Under the pieces are notes generated by a model, which made no database searches, was not told the origin of the DNA, and saw only the letters and a list, made by a program, of their open reading frames with translations. The position numbers were made by a program, and so were the translations under genes. Below, in pieces: positions 54,881 through 64,000 of a DNA stretch of 64,000 nucleotides. Positions within the stretch are counted from its first letter, which is position 1. Every line of letters begins with the position of its first letter. The stretch comes from Salticus scenicus (Eukaryota > Arthropoda > Arachnida > Araneae > Salticidae), in NCBI GenBank assembly GCA_963930645.1, contig OZ005648.1:245311436-245375435 (forward strand). The letters run 5' to 3'.

Positions 54881-56824
54881 CAGTGGCGCACCCACGGAGG
54901 GGGCTTAGGGGGCTGAAGCCCCCTCCAGAACGAGCTGACATAGTAAAAAATTTCAGATGTGCATGAAAAAAAAAAATACTACTCAAACACAGATATTGTA
55001 AGCAGAAATAGTTTATAAATTATACATTAAAAATTAGGAATTTTTGAAATCCTTACTGTCAAAAACAAAAACAATGAACTAGTTCTTTGATTTTTAGTTG
55101 AAAGAAGTTGCAATTTTTAGGGATGGGCTTCTAAGGTCCTAAACTAGAGAATATACTGTTATCACGAAATCGAGTAAGTATCTAAAAAGTCAGGCAGAAG
55201 AAGCAATCAGACGTGGAAATAAGCTGGGATGTATTTTTCAGGAAAAGGGGATACCAAGCTCATGCAGTTATTGTATCTTAATTTATGAGTATTTATAGCA
55301 TCTTTGTGGAAGTGTGTTTTGTCCCTGGGCAAAATTAACACATTCACATCGGCAAATGAAAATTCTCGTTTGATATGAAATAAAAATTAGCTTTGCTCTT
55401 ATAGTCGTTCCTCTAAAACTAAATTTTAAATTAAAAATGGACTTTGCATATTCGTGTTAAACCCTTTAAATGCATCTAGTACAAATACATGCTAGTGAAA
55501 TTTCGCATCAATTGCTGAAGATAAAATTTAATTGATCTGATCACAAATGAGTAAAATATTTTTCTAAAAATATACCGATTTAGAGAAATGCCACAAAGTG
55601 TAGTTTACTGTTCAAAATAGGAAAATACCCTGATAATAATATTTTGAGATATTTTACAGATGCTTGGGAGGATGGGGTTAATTATTATTATTATTATTAT
55701 TTTTTTTTTGTAACAGTATGTAGAAAATACAGTAGGGTCCAAGCACAATTTTCATTTTTGCTTCTGATGTCACTGAGATCTAAGCTCCGTTCTTGGATAA
55801 TAAAATTTTTGCCTGTTATAAAAATTCAAATTTCATAAATATATATTATATTATTGGAATACAATATCCTGTAATGATATTACTCAGAAAGGTAACGCTT
55901 GAAATATTTACCAACTGAACAAACTATTCTAAGTAATATATGTTTTAGGATATTAAGAGGTTCTGCCCCCTGCTTGCTGTGTTGGCTTACCCCCACGAAG
56001 ACTGCACGTCCGATTTGTTTCTGTTAATCGAACCTTGAAAGAGCATCGCCCCACACTCCAGATAATTAAATAAAAATAGCCATGTAAAAATTTACACTGA
56101 AATTCTGTTCTAATTCATACTTATAACAACTGCAGCTTTTATTTGGCTATAATTATTAATATTTCTTAATTACATAAGTGTTACTGCATATACAAATAAA
56201 GCATCACAAAAGGGTATTAAAATTGATCAAATTTTATTTTCAATGGGAATATTTGGGTGGGGGCATTTCATTTCAAGTAAATTTTATGTTCACCAGCTTG
56301 TCATATTCTTTTGATCGTAGATGGACCTAGAAGATTTTGATCGTAGACAGTTTTTGATCATAGTTGAATCTACAACTTTATGTTCGAAAGTTCAATTTCA
56401 ACCCCAACTGACCGAATTACTTGCACATTATATACGGAGATAAATTTCACAATTGTGCTATTCAACTTAAATTCAGTTTCATTCATTCATTCATTATTTC
56501 AAAAGAAACATTTAAAACAGATTCTTTACTATGCATATGTCTGCGTACCAGTGGCGGCTCATGGACCGAAAATAGGTGAAGAGCCATTTCACCTAATATT
56601 TTACATTGTATTCATTTATAGAGTATAAATTTACATTTAAATAAAATGAGTATTTTTAATTAAAATTATGCATTAAAACTACTTAAATGTTATTTCTCAG
56701 CTCTTCATCTATTTTCGGTTCATGAGCCGCCGTTGCTGCATATATGGACATAAACCTATTACTATACTGTAGGACCCAATTACTCTTCAGCCCCCTCCAG
56801 ACAGAAATTCTGGGTGCGCCACTG
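54881..56824. mobile_element. hAT-like non-autonomous element, 1.9 kb
   Basis: Ends CAGTGGCGCACCCA on the left and its reverse complement on the right. An exact 8-bp target duplication GATCACCC lies at 54873-54880 and 56825-56832. Subterminal GGGGGCTGAAG occurs at both ends. The interior has no transposase but holds a nested MITE at 56549-56738. Confidence 0.88.
56549..56738. mobile_element. 190-bp MITE nested in the hAT-like element
   Basis: Left CAGTGGCGGCTCATGGACCG, then AAAATAGGTGAAGAGC. The right end is the inverted form with CAGCAACGGCGGCTCATGAA. No clear target duplication; the three extra bases at the right end obscure it. Confidence 0.75.
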
Positions 56825-56832
56825 GATCACCC

Positions 56833-58311
56833 TGTATCATTAAATGAACAAAATGATCTGTAACTCTAGGATATGTTAATATAGACACAGTACAATTTGC
56901 GGATGAATTTGTGTGACGATAGTATATTAAATAACGGAGATATAAGCATTTTATTTTAAAACTCAAAAAAAAAAAAAAAAAAAAAAAAATCAGCATGTTT
57001 TTTATTTATAATATACAGAGTTTTAAATGAAAATTCTCACTTTCAGATAAATTGAAGAAACACTTTTGAAATAATATACTGCAATCACAATAGAAATATC
57101 TGAATTATCTCATGAAATATGAGCATTTTTATGAAAAATGTGTTCACTGTGCATGTGTGAAAGATTGAAAAAAATTTTAATACATAGATTGAAAGCTAGA
57201 TATATTGGGCAACTTTTGTCAAAAGTTCATTTGAATAGAGTAAAAATTAAGCAAATTGTTGGCAAAAGAACAAGCTAGATTTTAGGTATTTTTCCAAGAG
57301 TTGAAATTTCATAAGGGGTTTAACCACATGCTACGTAATTAGTTTGAAGATCTAATTATTTCAACCTAAAGCTCTAGATTAGCAGTCACCAATTGGCGAC
57401 CATTACAATGAAAATGGCTACCAAAAATTCAATCCTAGTTGCCAAATGTGGCGACTATTTTATATTTACTTTTTTAATAAATCAAAAGCATGAAATGAAA
57501 TGCTACATCTGCCAAAAACTACAGAATCATTGTAATTTGTTACGATGAGCAGTAGAAAACTACAGAACTATTGCTCCCCTAACATGTAAAAAAATATAGA
57601 TTTGGGATTCTCTCACAGTACCAAATATTGAGTAGTTGTAAAAAAAAATAATTGATACATATATAAAGAAATTTGCACGTCTTGAAAAAAAAAGCCTTTA
57701 TAACACAAAATTTAGTTAAATTGCAAACAGCATGCTTTCATGCAGAACTATTGTAGTATAGATACATAATTAGGTTCACTGCCATATTTTGATACTTTCA
57801 GCGTAGTGGATTACTAAGACCATAACTGATAACGTTATCGTTAAAATCTTTCTTAGATGCGAAATTATCATCATCAGGTAACTCTTAAAGAATATAAAAG
57901 TTCCTTATGCACTAAGATTTAATTTAAGGTACATGAAATTTACATATGAAATGAGAACATTAAAATAAATATTTTATAATTTCAAACGTTAATCTTTCTT
58001 CATTAATCTTTAGATCATAGAAATGTAAAATGGGCCATAATTGGCAAAACAACAGATTTGATTATTAAAATCTATTTTAAATAATGTCTTAGTGTATTTA
58101 CCTTTTTTATATATGCTATAAAATACTGTAAAAGTGCCTTTACTCGGTTAAATACACCCCCTCCTTCTTTTCATATTAATTTTTTTTGTTCTTAAAATAC
58201 CCAACTATTAAATTTTTATAGCTAAAATGGAGAAGCTCACATCATGAATCGTCTGTATACCAAATTCGGTGGTAGCCCGTTTTAACTGCAGAAAGCTGTT
58301 ATAGCAAAGCT
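56833..58311. other. unassigned intergenic DNA
   Basis: A run at 56964-56989, GGCGACTA-type motif patch at 57385-57465. No gene. Confidence 0.4.
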
Positions 58312-58315
58312 TTAA

Positions 58316-58996
58316 GGTACGTGCCTACCCTAAAGTCGTTTTGGTGAAAATTTTTGAAATGTTTTTTATTTGTTCATTTTATAGGCTACACATTTAGGAT
58401 TCCAAAAATGCTTTTTGTGTTTACGATAACTATAAGCAAAGTTATAGTATGTATAATAAACCAGAAGTGAAGTTTTGGATGCTGGAATTTAGTTATTTTT
58501 GTTTACAATTACATTAATTTCTCAAAATGTATTTAGAATATTGAACTGAAATTTTGCCAAAATGTTTTATTCATCTTTAGATATGTTCTGTAGCAAAATC
58601 TAAACTCTTTGTATTTATTTATCGATTGATTTTATTGACAGTTTTTTGGAGAGCGGGGATTTTTCATGTTTTAATTTTGAGCTTTTGTACTAAGTATGGA
58701 ATATTTCAATAAATTTCATAAGTACAGCAAATCTTTTGCTACAGAACACAGGTACGTATGTTATTTATATACTGTGTAAAGATTATTGAAATATATTCAT
58801 TAGAATCTGTTATAGGAGATGTGGCGTAAATGAATTTTCACTAAAATTTTTCTAAATATTGCCTATATTTTAAAAGTAAATGAAAATGTCTGTAAAATTT
58901 CATTTAAATTTTGTATCCCATCTTAATTGAATACATGTGTGTTTCATTAAAATTTTATATATTTTAAAAAAAGTGCTTTGTATGTAGGCACATACC
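58316..58996. mobile_element. TTAA-flanked TIR element (piggyBac or Kolobok type)
   Basis: GGTACGTGCCTAC at the left and GTAGGCACATACC at the right are inverted repeats, directly flanked by TTAA at 58312-58315 and 58997-59000. TTAA duplication is specific to piggyBac and Kolobok. 681 bp, non-coding. Confidence 0.75.
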
Positions 58997-59000
58997 TTAA

Positions 59001-59544
59001 CTATAATGATTCTGTATTTATATTCATAATTTTTTAGTTTAGTTATCAAATAAATATCTCTTATTAATACATTTCTTTCAATAATACATAAAAATAGTCA
59101 AATCCCCACAACTATTCGGTATTGGCCGAATACTTAGCGTAAATTTAACCGAGTACCGAGTACTCAGCAAATAGGCTGAATAAGCCGAGTACCAATTGCT
59201 CGGTACAGCTCTACTAAATACACCCCATATTTCTTCAGTCAGGTAATGGCAGAACTCTTGCAAAAGGCTGAATAATTTGCAATCAAGTACCTCTACAATG
59301 TTGCTATTCTTTTGAATGATTGGGATGATCATCTTAATCATTTGAATGATGTATTTATTACATAGGATTTCAAGAACTAACTTGGAAAATTAAACCAAAG
59401 TGTGTCTTCATATAAAATATACAAAATACCTGGATCATGTGGTAAAGAGAAAAGATCTTCCTTAGAGATAAAAGTTCAGGCTTAAACAATTCCCTAACCC
59501 CAACAAATTCCCATTAAATAGACATCCAATTGTGAAAAAGAAAA
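59001..59544. other. unassigned intergenic DNA
   Basis: A small patch with repeated CGAGTAC/CGGTA motifs at 59116-59210. No gene. Confidence 0.4.
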
Positions 59545-59826
59545 AAATTCCTATATTGTACAACAGAAAAAGTATGTGCGGCCATTGTATGGGTTATAAA
59601 AAAAATTTGCATTGTTATTTGGACAGACAAGAATTTATTAAAGTGTAAACAGATCACAATCCGCTGATATGGTTAAATATCAATAAAAGTACAAGTTCTA
59701 GGCTCATGCGATGGGCTTTGGTACTTCAAGCGTATAATTTTGAAATAGAATCCAAAAAAGAAAAGGGATTATTAAACAAAAATGCAGATTCTTTTAGTCG
59801 TTATTTGCTCTCTGAAAAAGTTTAAT
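59545..59826 (+). pseudogene. Ty3/gypsy RNase H fragment
   Basis: With a few shifts, the translation shows KVCAAIVWVIKK, TDHNPLIWLNINKSTSSRLM, RWALVLQAYNFEIESKK and NKNADSFSRYL. ExxALVWAxxxFRxYL, TDHxxLxWL, RxxRWxLxLQxYxFxIxxxxG and NxxADxLSR are the standard RNase H and connection motifs of gypsy pol. Neither RT upstream nor integrase downstream is present. The absence of integrase after RNase H would fit a PR-INT-RT-RH element, but the fragment is too short to prove it. Confidence 0.75.
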
Positions 59827-60746
59827 AAATTGAAACATTTTTTCATATGAAATACTTTAAGATAAAGTTATGTAACTATATCTTATGTGTAATTTTTTTT
59901 ATTTATTTAGTTTTTTTTTTTTTTTTTTTTTTTTTGTGTAATTTTAAATTTTCATGTAGGGTGTGCGGTAATTATTATCATGGGATAATTGGGACCAACA
60001 ACATTTTCAAGAAAACTGTGAATGATAAATTTTCTTCAGAGCTGTAGATGTGAAGTTTATAATATACTGTTCATGATCAATATCCTTCATTATTAATTTG
60101 AAGAACTATGGCAATCACAAGTGTTAATTTTTTAAAAACGAATTTGACAACTCAGTTTTCAAAGTTATTTAGTCCAAAAGGGGTATTTCATGTCAGAAAA
60201 TTTATATTTAAAAGTATCGTCTTATAGTGCATTTATGTACCTCTGATATGCTTTTAATCTTTCTAATACAGTTGATTGAATGTTTTAAAATGTATGATCA
60301 ATTATAATAACAGCGAGAATATTAAAGATTATTTTTTTTAATTATCCTGCTTCAGAAGGCTTAAATCATATTAAATGAAGAAGCCTCCATTTAATTTTAC
60401 TTTATTTATAAACATTAGAAACAGTCAATATGGTGAAAAAAAAAGTCAAAGAGAAGTTGGAAAGTTATGGAATCTCAAAATCGGTAACTAAGTATGAATC
60501 AGTATTAATGAAGGTCTTCTTTGTCCAAAAACCAAATCATGTGTGTTTTGGTTTTTGGAAACAGAGACAAACTACAAATTATTGAAAAAGAGGAGAGAAA
60601 AAAAAAAACATTTATTTATTTATTATTATTATTTTTTTTTTTCAAGGAATAGTTGCTATTTCTGAACTGTCCTATATATTTATTTTAAGTTGTTAAAATA
60701 AACACCTCTAAAGCAAGATATTTTTTTTTAATTTGATTTAATAAAT
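59827..60746. other. unassigned intergenic DNA
   Basis: A T run lies at 59910-59935. 60425-60500 has an open stretch without recognisable family. Confidence 0.4.
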
Positions 60747-60940
60747 AGAAAATATTTATACATTTAAAAAAATTAAAAGGATTGATTTAATAAATTATTA
60801 AATTAAATATACCTTATTAAAATCCTTAAAAAGTTTGAGCTAATATATTTCGGCGTCCCAGACGGGGCCATCATCAGAGCTCGAAATGACAAAACTACAG
60901 CTGGGCGGTTTGTTAATTTAATAATTTAGAAAATATTTAT
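60747..60940 (-). mobile_element. small Penelope-type terminal fragment
   Basis: A 13-bp AGAAAATATTTAT at 60747-60759 and 60928-60940 flanks 168 bp that contains a hammerhead motif. The duplication length equals that of the palindromic PLE derivative, but the sequence is AT-rich, so chance is possible. Confidence 0.5.
60837..60882 (-). ncRNA. hammerhead ribozyme motif
   Basis: On the minus strand: stem I GAGCT/AGCTC, core CTGATGA, stem II (GG-CGTC with GACGCC, three C bulged), core GAAA, a four-base stem III TATA, and the cleavage dinucleotide TT. Core bases are intact. The layout is the same as at 32765-32815, including one base between CTGATGA and stem II, although the stem sequences are unrelated. 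That is evidence of structural rather than sequence conservation. Confidence 0.65.
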
Positions 60941-61179
60941 TTAACCACTAAGGTAATTTTCTAAACAACATGTATTAGAATTATGTGCAAATAGAAATAC
61001 TTTAACACCACAAAATGAAAATAGAAATGGTCTCAATGCCCACAACAAAATTTATATTACTCACTATAAAGAGAAAACAAAGGGTTTATAATTTTCTTAT
61101 TGGTGGTCACAATTACCCTAACTTTTTCTCTATTCTGAGCTTTTGGTGGAGTATTTAACTACCTCCATTTATCTATATA

Positions 61180-62145
61180 AATAGAATGTCTCTCTGCGCT
61201 CTGGTGCTCACACTACTGATTGCAGAGCTTCCAAATTTGGCATCTGGGACCCTGCAGGTGTGCCCTCAAGATTTTTTCAAATTTTGATTTTTTAAATTAA
61301 TGTTTTTTTTTTATTTTAAATGTTGGTTTTTATGTTTAATTTTTCATGAATTTATTCTTCTTTTGTAATCGTCTGCGTATCTTAGCAATGGTTATTATGC
61401 AATTTATATTTTATTTAATAGATTCATTTGAAGACAAAATCTTTTTTCTCTTTTTAATTTATTATGTTTATTGAAAATAAAATAGTAATGCAGTAGAAAA
61501 AATTCAGTGCATTAAATTTAAAATTTAAAAACGTATTTATAAAAGTTATGTTAATGTATAATTTTTGTAGTATAACATTTATTTTTTATTTTATAATTTA
61601 ATTTCTTTAAAAGATTTTTTATTTATTTATTTATAGTATTTGTTGGGAAAAAATGGTAGTATATAGTAGAAAGGATTAAATTGGTTGAAATTTATTTGTT
61701 TTTTATGTATTTAATTCCTTTTAAAAGAAAATATACTTTTTATTTTATTTCATCATATTGGTCAGAATCAAATTGTAATATAGTGTAAATAGAGTGAGCT
61801 TATAAAATACATGGTCTAAAAACTAAAATATTTAATAGATGCTGAGATACAGTTATGTTTAAAATCATAGTTCGTAAATAATAGCACTCACCTGTTGTCA
61901 ATAAATACCCATATTGAAATGTCTAGGAAAGAGATTTCTGCAGACAGTGGGAACCTGAACCCGATGTAGTGCAGGCAGAAAAGAGCTGCCGTAGGCAGCG
62001 GGTACCCAAAACGAAGTTTAGAGTGATTTCAATGTAATTATTTTAATTTTTATTTATAATGTGATGTAAAAAACAAATACTGATCCAATTCCTTTGAAAA
62101 TTCATTTAAATATAGTGACCGCCAAAGCAGACGTAGCCTGCTAGT
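61180..62145 (+). repeat. R3 dispersed repeat, longest copy
   Basis: Starts near TCTATATAAATAGAATGTCT and ACTGATTGCAGAGCTTCCAA. It ends TTTAAATATAGTGACCGCCA and AAGCAGACGTAGCCTGCTAG. Contains GCAGACAGTGGGAACC and GAGTGATTTCAATGTAATTA, matched in part by other copies. About 970 bp, non-coding. Confidence 0.6.
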
Positions 62146-64000
62146 TTCAAATAAAAAAGCCTAAAAAAGTAAAACATTACTGGGATGTTCTCTTTCAGGA
62201 ACAAAGTTACCTAATTATTTTAACAAAAAGGTTTTCATATAGGGAAAAAAAAAAAAAAAAAATTTACATAGTTAAAAAATATCATAATTAACCCATCTGA
62301 TGTGTGTAAAATTATTAAATACTGTCTAAAGTTTTCTTCTTGGAATTTTTTTTTTTTTTTTTTTTTTTGAAAGGAGGAAGAAGTTTTGACATAAGTTTTG
62401 CTCTTTCATGACTGATGCGTAGAAGTGAGCTCAATATCTAGAGCAAAAATTATATGATTTCAGTTTCTTTTTCTTAATTCACCCTGATATTATTGCAAAA
62501 AAAGGCCACCCTGGCTTTACTGCAATTTAAAGTTTTTAGGAGACCATTCAGGTTTTTTCATCTTGGGGATAATATTTACCTAAAGCTTGAGAGCTATCCT
62601 AACTAGGACTGGGCGTTACATCGATGTAATGCAAAAATCAATTTATAGTTAAAATCGGCGATCCGATTTAAAGATAACATCTAGTACGAAATTTCGGAAT
62701 GATGATATTAGACGATGTAATGCTGCATCGATTTACAGATAAATATCCGATGTTAGCTAGGCATCAAGTTTCCTCGTCACATTTGCGAGTTAATGCATCA
62801 AGGGCAGTTTTATCAACTTAGCGAAAACGATTTAACAATAAAGGCAAAAGCAGTCTTACGATTTATTTTTCTTACGCTTTTCATTTCAAAGGAGATCCCA
62901 GAGAGACGATGCACTTAAATCGCCTGTTGTGTGCTCTGTTTATTCCAAAGGAGAGACGAAGTGCTGCGCTTGCACTATGCTAAATCAGGGAGAAATGAAA
63001 ATACGATTTTAGATTAATCGTAACTGGTCCAGACTTTTAACTTCTTGCGGTTTTATAGAGACTCCAATTTTTTGCTAAGTAATGATTTCTTTCTTTTTGT
63101 AATAAGTAATTATTTTCGGCAATTACAGTACGCATTGTTGTAATAAATATTAACATAAATATATAGAATTTTTTTTTTCATTAAACAGAAAATAAATTTA
63201 TTTTTTACTATATTTAAGAATACAGTAAATCACGATAAAAATAGTTTCATAATGCAATACAATATATCTGTTTGTCATTATTATTATTTATTCAATAATT
63301 TGGCTTTGTCCGACACTTCTGTTATTAGTATTTTGTAAGAGGGGGGGAGGGGGGGATTAAAGAATATATACACAAGAACTGTTAAAAGTGCTCCTAATTA
63401 CGTACTTTTTATTACGCTCTTTATAATACCATTAATAAGCTTCAAATATTACTTTACTGAAGTTAATAAAATCTACAATGTTAATACTTTAAAATACTAT
63501 AGAGTTTAAATTTTTTTTCATCATTTAAAATTTTCTTTTTCAAACTCTGCTACCTATTTCATCTAACGTACAAATTGGTCTTGATTTTTTTTTTTTTTTT
63601 TTTTTTCCCCTTTCAGAAAGATGTTTAGTTTATTTATAGGCAGATTGGATATTGACTGCCAGAAAATAACGTATTTTGGCAATATGACAAAAAAAAAAAA
63701 AAAAAAAAGCAGGAATTTTAGTAAAATTATAAAAAATTTGGGAATCAGCTTTCAAAAATTTTTTACTAAATTATTACTTAACTGGGAAGTTGGTTCAAAA
63801 TTATCTCCTAGAATTTATCAATCGACTTGAAAATTTTTTAAATTTTTTTTAAAAGAAAGCGGAAATTTAATTTACTGACTGTGGTAAAAAACAAATTTTA
63901 TAAATCAAAATACAAAGTTCAATATTCCATCATATATCAGAAACACACAAAAAAGGGTAAACAATTTAAAAGAAAAAAAAAAAAAAATCCTATAAAAAAT
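62146..64000. other. unassigned intergenic DNA to window end
   Basis: At 62606 AGGACTGGGCGTTACATCGA resembles a hAT left terminus (compare TAGGGCTGGATGATATATCG at 32184), but no right end lies in the window. A GGGG-rich patch at 63341-63356 and A/T runs occur. No gene supported. Confidence 0.4.

Noticed and set aside
62606..62640. hAT left terminus AGGACTGGGCGTTACATCGA
   Set aside because: No matching right end or 8-bp duplication within the window, so it is left as a note only.
1..64000. CRISPR array, prokaryotic operon, rRNA or a bacterial defence system
   Set aside because: No regular spacer-repeat pattern, no ribosome binding sites, and the gene structure is eukaryotic with spliceosomal introns.

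Overview
The window is AT-rich eukaryotic DNA, most likely arthropod and probably an arachnid such as a spider. That rests on one animal-type split gene, no prokaryotic features, long homopolymer and (TA)n tracts, and a transposon load dominated by Penelope-like, hAT, Tc1/mariner and Ty3/gypsy-type elements. The taxon is an inference; no sequence search could be run.

Only one host gene is recognisable: the last two coding exons of an RPRD1A/B-type gene (RNA polymerase II CTD-associated protein), plus strand, at 2733-2908 and 16145-16294. The 13.2-kb intron between them holds a tRNA-derived SINE, hAT and Tigger-like MITEs, four pieces of a dispersed repeat (R3), two head-to-head Penelope-like (PLE) relics, and a deleted mariner that split one relic. 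Upstream of the exons, 869-2237 is a Tc1-like transposon with clean TIRs and a dead transposase.

From 16968 to 29868 a 6.46-kb segment is present twice in tandem and almost identical. Each copy carries decayed PLE-type termini, repeat R1, a promoter-like module, repeat R2, and a minus-strand gag-protease-integrase ORF. That ORF places integrase before the start of reverse transcriptase, the order known from Gmr1-like Ty3/gypsy elements. RT and RNase H are missing because a hairpin transposon end interrupts RT. Only the right copy (1167 aa) has the Gag N-terminus and a candidate primer-binding site and LTR edge (30521-30545).

From 31277 to 37448 there is a nest. An outer TIR element contains a minisatellite; a 3.6-kb hAT element (32184-35776, 8-bp TSD CTAGCTAG, BED finger) sits in one minisatellite unit; inside the hAT is a small PLE derivative (32599-32895) that is a perfect palindrome with 116-bp arms. 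Each arm can fold as a hammerhead ribozyme, and the insertion has a 13-bp TSD plus a 36-bp one-sided extension.

From 37449 to 64000 no host gene is seen. This part holds inverted copies of R1 and R2, a hAT-like element with an internal satellite (42833-44461), a 5'-truncated PLE with RT and GIY-YIG remnants (44568-45889), a SINE (46842-47068), a foldback element (53332-53747), a second hAT-like element with a nested MITE (54881-56824), a TTAA-flanked element (58316-58996), a gypsy RNase H fragment, and another hammerhead-bearing PLE end (60759-60927).

The main theme is repeated colonisation by Penelope-like elements, seen as relics, a truncated coding copy and small ribozyme-bearing non-coding derivatives, interleaved with hAT and gypsy insertions around a single conserved gene.
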